Assembly (NCBI RefSeq): GCF_024700075.1
Contig: NZ_JAJONE010000001.1
Span: 2,694,001 to 2,758,000, forward strand
DNA from: Hymenobacter sp. J193
Lineage (GTDB): Bacteria > Bacteroidota > Bacteroidia > Cytophagales > Hymenobacteraceae
Direction of reading: 5' to 3'
DNA: 64,000 bases
Made by a program: the position numbers and the translations under genes. The number at the start of each line of letters is the position of its first letter. Position 1 is the first letter of the stretch. This document shows positions 8,138-16,666 of the stretch, in pieces. The notes under the pieces were generated by a model that ran no database searches, was not told where the DNA came from, and saw nothing but the letters and a program-made list of their open reading frames with translations.

Positions 8138-9043
8138 ATGCAGTCAGCTGCCTTTCCGCCCCGCGTGCCTTCCTTTGCGTTTCCCTTCCGCCTGAGCTTG
8201 CTGTTTCTGCTCTTGCTGCTGGCTTCCACCGCCCGGGCACAGGTTCTTTCGGGTACTGTCACGGAAGCCAGCTCGGCGGCGGGTGTGCCCTACGCCAACG
8301 TGGGTATCATCGGCAAAGGTATTGGCACGGTGGCCGACGACAACGGCGTGTTCCGGCTAACCTACACCTCCGCCAATCTGCTTGATACGGTGCGCATTTC
8401 CAGTATCGGCTACCGGGCCCAGCGGATCCTACTGCGCGACCTGGTGGCCCGCCCTACCGTGCGGCTGGTGGCCGAGGCTGTGACCCTGCGCGGGGTGCAG
8501 GTGAAAGCGAAAGGACTTTACAAGCGCACCCGAACCCTGGGCAACACTGGCAACTCCGAAAACTCCACCCTGACCCTGGAAGCCCACGACCTCGGCGCCG
8601 AAATCGGGACGGTTATCAGCCTTAAGCACAAGCCCACCAAGGTACTCAACGCCAACTTCAACGTGGCCTACAACCGGGCGGGCTCCCTCATGTTCCGGGT
8701 GAACCTCTACCGCCTGCTCCCCAACGGCAAGCCCTCCAATGTAAAACTGGTGCAGCGCGACATCATCGTGACGACGAGCGTGGCCAAGGGCCCTATCACC
8801 GTAGATCTGACCCCGGACCAGCTGGTGCTCGACGAAGACTTCTTTCTGACGCTGGAGTGGATTGGTGGCGCCGATGCCAAGAACGTGAGCAGCAAGCTGG
8901 CCTTTTCCGCCAGCCTTGGCTACACCAACAACGACCTGTACCTGCGCGACACCAGCCAGGCCGAGTGGGAGCGGGCTTCAGTCGGAGCCGTGCTGGCCGG
9001 TCTGCAGCCCCGTATCAGTTTCTACGTCACGGTTCAGGACTAA
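8138..9043 (+). CDS. Secreted protein with carboxypeptidase-like regulatory domain
   Basis: 301 residues with a signal peptide (hydrophobic core LSLLFLLLLLASTARA, cleavage before QVLSG). Residues about 36-125 form a CarboxypepD_reg-like beta-sandwich (GTVTEASSAAGVPYANVGI, DDNGVFRL, ISSIGYR), the domain also seen at the N terminus of Bacteroidota TonB receptors. The remaining 170 residues are beta-rich without a recognised domain. No TonB receptor is adjacent. Probably an outer-membrane or periplasmic protein of unknown role. Confidence 0.7.
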   Translation: MQSAAFPPRVPSFAFPFRLSLLFLLLLLASTARAQVLSGTVTEASSAAGVPYANVGIIGKGIGTVADDNGVFRLTYTSANLLDTVRISSIGYRAQRILLRDLVARPTVRLVAEAVTLRGVQVKAKGLYKRTRTLGNTGNSENSTLTLEAHDLGAEIGTVISLKHKPTKVLNANFNVAYNRAGSLMFRVNLYRLLPNGKPSNVKLVQRDIIVTTSVAKGPITVDLTPDQLVLDEDFFLTLEWIGGADAKNVSSKLAFSASLGYTNNDLYLRDTSQAEWERASVGAVLAGLQPRISFYVTVQD

Positions 9044-9146
9044 CTTGCGGGATAGAAGCCATTGATATCCAATATCCGGGCGGTGTTGCACAATTACGCC
9101 CAATATAGTTGCTGGTATCAGCCTTTGTAACACCTTTTATTTCTTT

Positions 9147-10097
9147 ATGCTCTCCCGTATTTTCTCCCTGTTTTCCTCGTCTGTTACGAATGACTTGTCT
9201 TTCGGGCTGCTAGAGGCGCGGAATGTGGTTCCTTTGGTGCAAATGGAAAAATGGGACCAAGTGGAGCAATTGGCGTTGGGCCTGGAATCGGATGAGCTTT
9301 CCCGGCTGCTGGACGGTATCTGCCTAACTGCTAAATTTAATCAGCAGATTCGAGCGTTTGGCCGACAGGAAAACCGCGAGTTTGCCCGGTTAGTGCTGGG
9401 TGCATGGTACCTCTACCAAGCTTGGCAGGCCCGCTCTGGCCAGTGGGCCGAAAACCTATCGAAGTCGCAAATAGAAGGCTTCACTCACTACTTATTGCTT
9501 GCCCGATTGCTGTTGGGAGGCTCATTCTCCACATCGGCCTTTCTGTGCGAGGCTCGAGCCCGTTTGGTACGGGTGGAAATGGGCCTGAACGAGCCTGACC
9601 GCGCTATGACAGCCTTCCACCAGAGCCTTGCCATTGATACGCAGAAGTTTTGGGCTTACCATCACGTGTTCAAGCTGGCTTCACCCAAATGGTTAGGTAG
9701 CGAAGATAAATTGGTAGAGTATATAAAGTCGGTGGAGGAGAGGGCAATACGCCACACCTTATGGCTAATGTTTCTGGTGGAGATGTACAGCGACGCAGAA
9801 ACAGAAGGAAAGGCTACCGCGCTGGAACGCTGGTATACTACTTACGGTGAGATGAGCAAAGAGGTGTTGGCACAACCACAGTTGCCAGTTAACAACACGT
9901 TAGTTTCTATTTATGCCAACAACAATCTGGCGTATTTATACCATTTGATTGGCGAAAGAGAAAAGCGCAATGCCGTACTGGTTGCCTTAAATGGCTGTCT
10001 TCCTCCTTATCCCTGGGCATATTTTGGCGTGGAGGCTGGTAGCAAGGTGTCCATGCGTGCCTTTCGCTTATCAGCAGCCCGGCCTCGCCCATGCTGA
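9147..10097 (+). CDS. Hypothetical protein, helical repeat-like
   Basis: 316 residues, no confident family. Mostly alpha-helical; the stretch RVEMGLNEPDRAMTAFHQSLAID resembles a TPR-like repeat, and LVSIYANNNLAYLYHLIGEREKRN is a second one. There is no signal peptide or membrane segment. Base composition is visibly more AT-rich than in the neighbours. The last 20 codons (FRLSAARPRPC) look unnatural and overlap the next gene by 7 bp, so the original C terminus may have been lost. Confidence 0.6.
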   Translation: MLSRIFSLFSSSVTNDLSFGLLEARNVVPLVQMEKWDQVEQLALGLESDELSRLLDGICLTAKFNQQIRAFGRQENREFARLVLGAWYLYQAWQARSGQWAENLSKSQIEGFTHYLLLARLLLGGSFSTSAFLCEARARLVRVEMGLNEPDRAMTAFHQSLAIDTQKFWAYHHVFKLASPKWLGSEDKLVEYIKSVEERAIRHTLWLMFLVEMYSDAETEGKATALERWYTTYGEMSKEVLAQPQLPVNNTLVSIYANNNLAYLYHLIGEREKRNAVLVALNGCLPPYPWAYFGVEAGSKVSMRAFRLSAARPRPC

Positions 10098-10675
10098 AAG
10101 CTGACCTGCGCCGCGCTGCCTTGGCTGCCCGCCGCGCTTTGCCCGAGGCCGAGGTGGCCCGCCGCAGCCAGTTGCTTACGGAGCAGCTGTTTAGGTACCT
10201 GCCAGTGGCGGAGTGGCGGTGGCTGCACGTGTTTCTGCCCATTCCGCACCAGCATGAGCCCGACACCTGGCCGCTGCTGCGCCGCCTCTGGCAGGAGCTG
10301 CCCACCGTGCAGGTAGCAGTGCCCGTAGTCCAGCCCGACGGCCAGACGCTCCGCCACTTTCATCTCACTCCGCAAACTCCGCTAGCTACCAACCGCTGGG
10401 GTATTCCCGAGCCCGTGGGGGCGGCCGAGGTGCAGCCTGCCCTCCTCGACGCGGTACTCATTCCTCTGCTGGCTTTCGATGAGCAGGGGCAGCGCGTGGG
10501 CTACGGCAAAGGCTTCTACGACCGTTTTCTGCAGCAGTGCCGCCCCGACGTGCTTCGTCTCGGTCTGAGTCCGGAGCCGCCGGTGCCCCGCATTGAGGAC
10601 TCCTGGCCCGGCGACGTGCGCCTGCACGCCTGCCTCACGCCGGAGCGGGTGTGGTGGTTCGCAGACGGTTCGTGA
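10091..10675 (+). CDS. 5-formyltetrahydrofolate cyclo-ligase
   Basis: 194-residue ATP-dependent enzyme (MTHFS family) that converts 5-formyl-THF to 5,10-methenyl-THF, returning it to the active folate pool. The nucleotide/folate motif GYGKGFYDRFL is at about 137-147, and the N terminus (LRRAALAARRALP) holds the usual basic helix. LIPLLAFDEQGQR is also typical. It overlaps the preceding gene by 7 bp and may depend on it for translation. folP at 27.5 kb is another folate gene in the window. Confidence 0.92.
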   Translation: MLKADLRRAALAARRALPEAEVARRSQLLTEQLFRYLPVAEWRWLHVFLPIPHQHEPDTWPLLRRLWQELPTVQVAVPVVQPDGQTLRHFHLTPQTPLATNRWGIPEPVGAAEVQPALLDAVLIPLLAFDEQGQRVGYGKGFYDRFLQQCRPDVLRLGLSPEPPVPRIEDSWPGDVRLHACLTPERVWWFADGS

Positions 10676-10750
10676 AAAGCCGGGAACCTGGCAAAAACAA
10701 TAAGCCGCAAGCCTGAGCCGTTGAGGAGAAACACTAACCAACTCACCGTC

Positions 10751-11260
10751 ATGGCTGAAATCCAAGCTGCTCCCGCCGCCCGCGCCGGAAAACCCCGCGC
10801 CAAAAAACACGCCTTCCGCCTCGATATGACGCCGATGGTGGACCTGGCTTTTCTGCTGCTCACCTTTTTCATGCTCACCACCACCTTTAACAAGCCCACG
10901 GTGATGCAGCTGACGATGCCGGTGAAAGGACCAGCGTCAACCGATGTGAGTGATAAAAATGCGCTGACGCTGATTCTGGGCAAAAACAGCCAGGTGCATT
11001 ATTTCTTCGGCCTGAACAGGGCTGATACAACCCCGGAGCTGCAGACCACCAGCTTCAGCGCCGACGGACTGCGGCAGGTGCTGTTCAAGCAGCGGCAGCG
11101 CAACCGTAACACTGTGGTCCTGATCAAAACCACGCCCGACTCCAAGTATCAGAACATGGTGGATGCACTCGATGAAATGAATATCACCGAGCAGCAGAAA
11201 TATGCCATGGTTGATATCAGCCAAGCCGATAAAGACCTGCTGGCCCGCAACGGTCTGTAG
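10751..11260 (+). CDS. ExbD/TolR family biopolymer transport protein
   Basis: 169 residues. One N-terminal membrane helix contains the proton-channel aspartate in LDMTPMVDLAFLLLTFFML (D31 at its start), and the rest is a periplasmic domain. It fits the ExbD subunit that couples proton flow to TonB-dependent uptake or to gliding or secretion motors. Neither ExbB nor TonB is adjacent, so its partners must be encoded elsewhere. ATG at 10751 is preferred over an in-frame TTG at 10721. Confidence 0.88.
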   Translation: MAEIQAAPAARAGKPRAKKHAFRLDMTPMVDLAFLLLTFFMLTTTFNKPTVMQLTMPVKGPASTDVSDKNALTLILGKNSQVHYFFGLNRADTTPELQTTSFSADGLRQVLFKQRQRNRNTVVLIKTTPDSKYQNMVDALDEMNITEQQKYAMVDISQADKDLLARNGL

Positions 11261-11265
11261 GCGCG

Positions 11266-11736
11266 CTACCGTGGAGGATGGCCCGCCCGTCGTCCGCGGC
11301 GGTAAACAAGCACTAGCGCCGAGGCCACGAGCAGCATTTGCAGCCCATGCACTAGGATGATTTCCGTCTGCATCCAAGTAGCTGCTGCTTGCGGCGCCGG
11401 CCAGCTCACAGTTACGGCATTGAACTGCGCTATCCGTAACAGCAGCCAGCTACACAGGCTGATACCTGCCACGTGCAGTGCCAGCATCAGTATGAGCCCC
11501 GCCAGGGAGTGGCGGCTCAGCCGCACCACCAGCCCGGCCAGCAGCGCCAGTGGCACAAAAACCGCCAGCACCAGCCCATAAGGCGGGAAAACGAAATACG
11601 TGTTGTGCATCTGCACGTCCACCACCGGCTGCAGCAGCTGCCCGAAGCCCAGCAGGGCGCCCACAAGCAGAATGGATACTGTAAGCGCGGCCAAGGCCAC
11701 GCTCCACCAGGGCAGCCGGGGCGGGGTGCTATTCAT
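11266..11736 (-). CDS. Hypothetical four-helix membrane protein
   Basis: 156 residues, four predicted membrane helices. The motif VDVQMHNTYFVFPPYG between helices 1 and 2 recalls the histidine loop of haem-copper oxidase subunit I, but the other haem ligands are absent, so it is not an oxidase. It is the last gene of a minus-strand operon with a GDYXXLXY protein and a DUF2157 protein, and overlaps the former by 8 bp. Confidence 0.6.
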   Translation of the reverse strand: MNSTPPRLPWWSVALAALTVSILLVGALLGFGQLLQPVVDVQMHNTYFVFPPYGLVLAVFVPLALLAGLVVRLSRHSLAGLILMLALHVAGISLCSWLLLRIAQFNAVTVSWPAPQAAATWMQTEIILVHGLQMLLVASALVLVYRRGRRAGHPPR

Positions 11737-12337
11737 GGGAAGCGGAATCAGGCACTACCTGCGTGATGCGGGCCTGCCCCCAGGGCGCAATGCGCACCTG
11801 CACTCGCAGCCGCGGGTGGCGCTCCAGCTTCTTGCCGCTGCCCTCGGGCACGTAGTAGCGCTCCAGGCCGTAGCGGAGCGTGAGGCTGCGCCGCCACACC
11901 TGCTGCACCGAGCCGCGCAGCACGGCCTGGGTGGGGGTGGGAGCGGGTTTGTCGGGGTAAATGCCCACGGCCGAGTAGGTGCCATCGGGGCCGGGCTGCA
12001 GGAGTACGTAAGCGGCCTGGTTGCGCCGGGCTGGCTGCGCGCCGCGCCACAGGTGGCCCGGCACCTGGCTGATGGTGTAGCCCAGGGTTACGTAGTCGCC
12101 GTAGAGCAGGTCGCGCGGGTCTACGGGGGTGGTGCGCAGCCAGATGGTGCGGCCCCAGGCCCCGGTAGCGTAGCCCGAGGCCGCCACGCCCAGCACAAAC
12201 AGGACCTGGGCCAGTACCAGCCAGGGCAGCCACCGGCGCCGATTGGGCTCCGGCAGGTCGGGCAAGGCCGCGGGCATAGGCAGGTCAGGAGAGTTCAGGA
12301 AGCCGGCCGGAGCCGCAGAAGGCAGCGAGGAGCTCAT
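11729..12337 (-). CDS. GDYXXLXY family protein
   Basis: 202 residues. One membrane helix (about 37-58) is followed by an extracytoplasmic domain with the name-giving motif GDYVTLGY. Proteins of this family are usually encoded just after a DUF2157 membrane protein, as here (6-bp gap). The role is unknown; an envelope function is inferred from topology and linkage. Confidence 0.85.
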   Translation of the reverse strand: MSSSLPSAAPAGFLNSPDLPMPAALPDLPEPNRRRWLPWLVLAQVLFVLGVAASGYATGAWGRTIWLRTTPVDPRDLLYGDYVTLGYTISQVPGHLWRGAQPARRNQAAYVLLQPGPDGTYSAVGIYPDKPAPTPTQAVLRGSVQQVWRRSLTLRYGLERYYVPEGSGKKLERHPRLRVQVRIAPWGQARITQVVPDSASHE

Positions 12338-12343
12338 AGCAGG

Positions 12344-13555
12344 TTAGGAAGAAGGCGGTGTGGTTTCCCGGGTGGCCGTGCGGCGCAGGTACCACCACAG
12401 CCCTAGCAGCAGCAGCCCGCCCACCAGGAAGAACAACGACTTATCGAGGAAACCCCAGGTAAGCTTGAAGTAAGCCACGGCAGTTGTCACGACGAACAGC
12501 ACGGTGCCCAGCGTTACCCGGTCGGGGTTATGCTCCTGCTGGGCACGAGCCAGCACTGCTCCGGAGTAGGCGTAGAGCACTACCAGCGTAGCCACGGCCA
12601 GCGCCAGCCCGCCCCGAAAGTAGAACCCCGGCAGCAGCAGCAGCCAGTCGGTGGTGCTGCTCAGGCGCCCGCGCCGCGCCTTGCCCCAGAGCGACAACGC
12701 CAGTACCGCGCCCAGAGCGGCCAAGTAAGCTAGGAACGGGGGGCGCAGCTCATCGGTGTAGGAGTCGGCCTCGCCAAACAAGGCCAGCCCCAGCGTGAAC
12801 AGGAAGGCGGCCACTAGGGGCGGGCCCTGCACGGCCCGGGCCGCAGGCCGGTGCGGCTGCCAGTCGCCGAGGGCATACACAAGCATGGCGGGCACGAAAA
12901 ACCAGGTGAGCTTGATGTGCAGGTAGCTGATCAGCAAAGCTGCCTGCCAGAGCAGGCCTGAGGCCAGTACGGCTCCGGTGAGTGAATCGGGACGGCGCCA
13001 CCAGTAGTAGCCCAGCCCCAGGGCCGTGAAAGCAGCCGTGAGGTAGCTGAAGGCGCCCAACTGCCCGGTGTTGTAGCCCTGCACCACCCCGCTGATGATG
13101 GCCGTGAGCAGAAATAGCAGCCGGCTGCGGTACACCCACGTGAGGCCCATACCGGCCACGGCCCAGGCCAGCAGCCCCGTGAGGTCGTAGCCGATAAGCT
13201 GGTAGAGCTGGCTGGTGAGAATAATGCCGGCCCCGAAGAGAATCAGCCCCAGTGCCATCAGGCCCAGACCCAGCTGGTCGTTGCCGCGCCGGTAGAAGTA
13301 CTCACCGGCAGCGTAGGCGGCCATCATGGAGCCCAGCAGCAAACCCAGGCGCACCAGCTCCGGCAGCCCTTGCCAGTTGGCGGCCACCAAGGAGAGGGCG
13401 CTGAGGCCAACCAGCAGGGAGCCCAGCAGCGGGAGCAGCCCCACGGCGTGGGCGTCCTCGGGGTAGAGGGCCAACAGCCGGGCATGTTGTTCCGGCGAGA
13501 TGATGCCCTTCTCCACCCAATCCTGCCCGTCGGTTTCCAGTAGCTTACGACTCAT
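12344..13555 (-). CDS. DUF2157 domain-containing membrane protein
   Basis: 403 residues. The cytosolic N-terminal domain (VEKGIISPEQHARLLALY) precedes about eleven hydrophobic helices, the DUF2157 layout. ATG at 13555 is chosen over an upstream GTG at 13564. First gene of a three-gene operon with GDYXXLXY and a small membrane protein. The function is unknown. Confidence 0.85.
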   Translation of the reverse strand: MSRKLLETDGQDWVEKGIISPEQHARLLALYPEDAHAVGLLPLLGSLLVGLSALSLVAANWQGLPELVRLGLLLGSMMAAYAAGEYFYRRGNDQLGLGLMALGLILFGAGIILTSQLYQLIGYDLTGLLAWAVAGMGLTWVYRSRLLFLLTAIISGVVQGYNTGQLGAFSYLTAAFTALGLGYYWWRRPDSLTGAVLASGLLWQAALLISYLHIKLTWFFVPAMLVYALGDWQPHRPAARAVQGPPLVAAFLFTLGLALFGEADSYTDELRPPFLAYLAALGAVLALSLWGKARRGRLSSTTDWLLLLPGFYFRGGLALAVATLVVLYAYSGAVLARAQQEHNPDRVTLGTVLFVVTTAVAYFKLTWGFLDKSLFFLVGGLLLLGLWWYLRRTATRETTPPSS

Positions 13556-13723
13556 AACAGCCACAACCTACGCAGAAAGCCGGTAAAGCGCTGCCTGAGC
13601 AGGCAAACCGATATAGAGACGCATAGTGGCGTTTCATGCTGGAACAACCCCTGAGCACCGCGGCCGGCGGGCCGCAAGGTAGGCGCTGCTACATCAAGCT
13701 GAACCTTCTGAAGCAGTAGTGGT

Positions 13724-14470
13724 CTACCGTAACGCCAGATCTTCTAGCTCCAGTTTGTCGGTGAGTTGACGAGGGTCGATGTAATCGGTGAAGGTGTTGG
13801 AATAAACCGTCCGGTGGGCGTTGGTATACCGCAGGCGGCAAGCCGTTTTGTAGCTGCCTTTGTAGCGCAGCAGCTTGGCCACGAGACACTGGCGCGGCTC
13901 CAGCACAATTTCGCGGGCGCCCGTGCCACAATAATAGCGTATCGGTTTCTCGATGTCTACCCACTTTCCCTGGCTGTCTTTGGCTTGACGCACCGTCGAG
14001 CCTAGCTCACTGAATTTTCCCAGCCAAATCAGGGAGTCAGTGAGATTGTAGACGTAAACCGGAAAGGCTTTATGGTAACTGACGTAGCTTATAACATCCT
14101 TGTGATTATGCTTATTGTGGATGTAGTGGAGCTCAGCGTAAGTCAGGTGAAAGGCCGTGTCTACCACTATCTTCATGCTCAGGCTGTCAACCCAGGTGAA
14201 TCGTTTACGCTCCCGGTCGTAATCCTTCTGCCCGTACTGATAGCCGTAAATCTTGGAGGCGCCGAGATACAGCGTATCCTGCCGCGGCCCGATGTAGTAC
14301 ACCGGATAATAGCCGACTCGGCCGTCGCGCGAGTACGGATAGAAGTAGCGGGTCTGGGCCGCAGAATCAACAATGGTTGTTTGGTGATGCGTCTGCATAG
14401 TCACGTTACGGTTTTGACTATTGCAGCCGGCGGCCATAAGTAGTGCAAAGAGGAATACCAGGCGTGACAT
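13724..14470 (-). CDS. Putative lipoprotein, unknown function
   Basis: 248 residues from an ATG that opens a lipoprotein signal peptide (MSRLVFLFALLMAAGC). The mature part contains a Tyr/Arg-rich region (TRYFYPYSRDGRVGYYPVYY) and a beta-rich C terminus. I do not recognise the family. The 150-bp gap to the DUF2157 gene shows nothing notable, and a separate transcript is likely. Confidence 0.65.
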   Translation of the reverse strand: MSRLVFLFALLMAAGCNSQNRNVTMQTHHQTTIVDSAAQTRYFYPYSRDGRVGYYPVYYIGPRQDTLYLGASKIYGYQYGQKDYDRERKRFTWVDSLSMKIVVDTAFHLTYAELHYIHNKHNHKDVISYVSYHKAFPVYVYNLTDSLIWLGKFSELGSTVRQAKDSQGKWVDIEKPIRYYCGTGAREIVLEPRQCLVAKLLRYKGSYKTACRLRYTNAHRTVYSNTFTDYIDPRQLTDKLELEDLALR

Positions 14471-14575
14471 AGCGCAGTTGATAGAAACGGTAAGGTTTGG
14501 GCAGCCGCAGTAGCCACTTCGCTCTATTCTTAACGACAAACTCCGCTTAACCCATACACAGCCTGGGCAACTTCG

Positions 14576-15253
14576 CTAAGCGCGTTTCCAGGCCCGCGTC
14601 ATCTCGCGCTTGCCGGGCGGGCCGGGAATCTTCTCCGTGTCCCAGCCCGCCGCCCGCAGGCTGCGCCGGAAGGAGCCCTTGGCGCAGTAGCTTACCAGGC
14701 AGCCGCCCAGCGCCGTGGCCGCGTAGAGCTGCTCAAACACGGCATCCGTCCACATATCGGGCTGCTTGTCGGGGGCAAAGGCATCGAAGTAAACGACGTC
14801 ATAATGGGCAGGATCGAGGGCCGTGTCCTGAAGAGCCTGGTCGGTTTTCCGGAGCAGAAAGCGCGTGGCCAGGGGCACGGCCTCGTTCCAGGGCGTGGTG
14901 TGCAGGCGCTGGTGCAGCTCCTGCAGCTCGGGGTTCAGGATGTAGCGCTCCACGCCCAGCGCCTGGATAACGGCCGGCGGCAGCGGAAACTTCTCCAGCG
15001 TGTCGTACTCAATGCTGACGGGCGCGGCAAGGCTGCGCTGCAGCGTGAGCAGGGCGTTGAGGCCGGTGCCGAACCCAATTTCGAGTACTCGCACCGGCGC
15101 CGTAGCGGCAGCCAGCACCGGTTCCAGGCCGGCCCCCAGGTATACGTGTTGGGCTTCCTGCACGGCGCCATGGGTGCTGTGGTAATGCTCATTCAGCGCG
15201 GGCACGTACAAGGTGCTCGACCCATCGGCGGTGCGGCGCACTTCTACTTCCAT
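14576..15253 (-). CDS. mnmD: tRNA (mnm5s2U34) methyltransferase MnmD
   Basis: 225-residue stand-alone methyltransferase domain corresponding to the N-terminal half of E. coli MnmC; it methylates 5-aminomethyl-uridine at the wobble position of tRNA. The SAM motif is VLEIGFGTGLNALL (about 56-69), and the family signature FDAFAPDKQPDMW follows. The oxidase half of MnmC is absent, as is usual in Bacteroidota. The start codon lies 4 bp from a word-type inverted repeat that fills the divergent gap to the thioesterase gene. Confidence 0.92.
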   Translation of the reverse strand: MEVEVRRTADGSSTLYVPALNEHYHSTHGAVQEAQHVYLGAGLEPVLAAATAPVRVLEIGFGTGLNALLTLQRSLAAPVSIEYDTLEKFPLPPAVIQALGVERYILNPELQELHQRLHTTPWNEAVPLATRFLLRKTDQALQDTALDPAHYDVVYFDAFAPDKQPDMWTDAVFEQLYAATALGGCLVSYCAKGSFRRSLRAAGWDTEKIPGPPGKREMTRAWKRA

Positions 15254-15256
15254 GTA

Positions 15257-15378
15257 AGTTTATGGTTTCTTGTTACTGGTTTCTGGTGCTCGGAGGGAAG
15301 GTTGAATACTAGCGGCAATTTCGGCTTCCGGCCACGAACAACCCAAAACCAGTAACTATAAACCAGCAACTAGAAACT
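15257..15378. repeat. Word-type inverted repeat between divergent start codons
   Basis: The left arm (15257-15285) and right arm (15343-15378) are imperfect inverted copies built from GTTACTGGTTT-like words, with GTTACTGGTTT at 15272-15282 matching AAACCAGTAAC at 15346-15356. The element stretches from 4 bp upstream of mnmD to 6 bp upstream of the thioesterase, filling the whole divergent gap. It lies where the promoters of both genes should be. Confidence 0.65.
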
Positions 15379-15384
15379 CTTTCC

Positions 15385-15816
15385 ATGCCCCGCGTAAAAG
15401 TAGCGCTGCCCGATACCTTCCTGCTCACGGTGGAAATTCCCGTGCGCATCACCGACCTCAACTACGGCGCCCACCTCGGCAACGACGCCCTGCTCAGCAT
15501 CCTGCACGAAGCCCGCGTACAGCTGCTGCGCCACCTGGGCCGCGCCGAATTCGACCCCGCCACTCAGACCGGCCACATCATGGCCGACGTGGCCATTGAG
15601 TACAAAGGCGAGGCCTTCTACGGCGACACGCTGCACATCCAGCTAGCCGCCACCGACATAAGCAAGTACGGCTTCGACGTGGTATACTGGGTGCGCAACC
15701 AGGATGGAAAAGAGGTGGCCCGCGCCAAAACCGGCATGCTGTGCTTCGACTATGCTACCCGCAAGCTGCTCCCGCTGCCCGCCGACTACGCCCGGCGCCT
15801 GCGTGGTGAGGGGTAA
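15385..15816 (+). CDS. Acyl-CoA thioesterase (4HBT hot-dog family)
   Basis: 143 residues, hot-dog fold. The motif RITDLNYGAHLGNDALLSILHEAR matches the 4HBT/FadM-type active-site helix, with an asparagine where many members have aspartate (D-x-x-x-H-x-x-N pattern: D24, H30, N33). It hydrolyses acyl-CoA or acyl-carrier thioesters; the exact substrate is unknown. It diverges from mnmD and is followed by a lipoprotein gene. Confidence 0.85.
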   Translation: MPRVKVALPDTFLLTVEIPVRITDLNYGAHLGNDALLSILHEARVQLLRHLGRAEFDPATQTGHIMADVAIEYKGEAFYGDTLHIQLAATDISKYGFDVVYWVRNQDGKEVARAKTGMLCFDYATRKLLPLPADYARRLRGEG

Positions 15817-15888
15817 GAGAGCCGGCTGCCCCGGCCGTCACCCAGCGGCTGAGCTTGCGTACAAGGCACTTCATCTATACTGACGTTT

Positions 15889-16494
15889 ATGCGCATTCTT
15901 TTGCTGGCCTCCCTGCTCACGGCCGCGGCCTGTTCCTCGCCTTCCTCTTCCGATACGGCTACCGCACCCGCCACGCCCACGCCGCCAGCTACGGCGGGCA
16001 CTCCAGCCCCGGAGGGACCTGCCGCGCCCCAGTCCCAGACCGGCGTACTCGTTGATGTGCGCACCACGCACCGTTTCTCTAGCGCCGGGCAGCCTGACCA
16101 GTTCCGCCTGGTGCTGCTGGGCGACTCGGCCCTCACGGCGGCCGCGCGGTTTTCCATTGTATCGGTGGCCGGCGACACGCTCTGGAGCGAGAAATTTCCG
16201 GCCACGGCCCTTATCGACTACGGCATCCGCAAGTACGGCGAGTCGCCCACGCCGGCCCAGCAGGCCCACTACATCCGCAAGCGGGCCGCCGAGTTCTTCG
16301 GGGATGAAGCCTTTTCCGTGCGGGCCGAGGTGCCCCGCAACGCCTCCGACAAGCAGCTGATCCGCACCGCCTGGGCCGAAGTGCAGCCCACCGGCCTGCC
16401 GCGCTTTGCCTACAGCCTGGGCGAAGAAAACGGGCAGATGATTGGCTTCTCGCCCAAGCAGGGCCGGGCGGTGGTGTACTACACCTGCTGCTAG
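15889..16494 (+). CDS. Putative lipoprotein, unknown function
   Basis: 201 residues. A short lipoprotein signal (MRILLLASLLTAAAC) is followed by a Pro/Ala/Thr linker to about residue 50 and a globular domain of about 150 residues ending VVYYTCC. Two terminal cysteines are unusual and could form a disulfide. No family recognised. It lies 72 bp after the thioesterase gene. Confidence 0.65.
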   Translation: MRILLLASLLTAAACSSPSSSDTATAPATPTPPATAGTPAPEGPAAPQSQTGVLVDVRTTHRFSSAGQPDQFRLVLLGDSALTAAARFSIVSVAGDTLWSEKFPATALIDYGIRKYGESPTPAQQAHYIRKRAAEFFGDEAFSVRAEVPRNASDKQLIRTAWAEVQPTGLPRFAYSLGEENGQMIGFSPKQGRAVVYYTCC

Positions 16495-16653
16495 GTAGTT
16501 GAGGGGCGGTACTGGAAGGGCATCATGAAGAGCCAAGCCTGAGAGACTTTTGGCCGCACTACCTATTCACCCGCGGTTCGGGCACTTTTTTCAGGGTCAG
16601 GGAGTTGGGTAACGTTCTACGCCGACGACGTAGGGCTTCCTCTTACTTCGTCG

Positions 16654-16661
16654 TATCTTTG
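16654..16661 (+). promoter_or_regulatory. Promoter -7 element abutting rlmN
   Basis: TATCTTTG ends only 5 nt before the ATG of rlmN. Given the usual distance from this element to the transcription start, the mRNA would begin at or within a few bases of the start codon (leaderless or nearly so). Confidence 0.65.
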
Positions 16662-16666
16662 CCCCC

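Noticed and set aside
11266..11736. Cytochrome oxidase subunit I fragment
   Set aside because: Only the loop DVQMHNTYFVF is similar; the haem and copper ligands in the other helices are missing, and the helix count is four.
11600..12406. 268-codon plus-strand frame over the GDYXXLXY gene
   Set aside because: Composition (Arg/Gly/His/Gln-rich, low complexity) is that of an antisense shadow; the minus-strand gene has a recognisable family motif and operon context.
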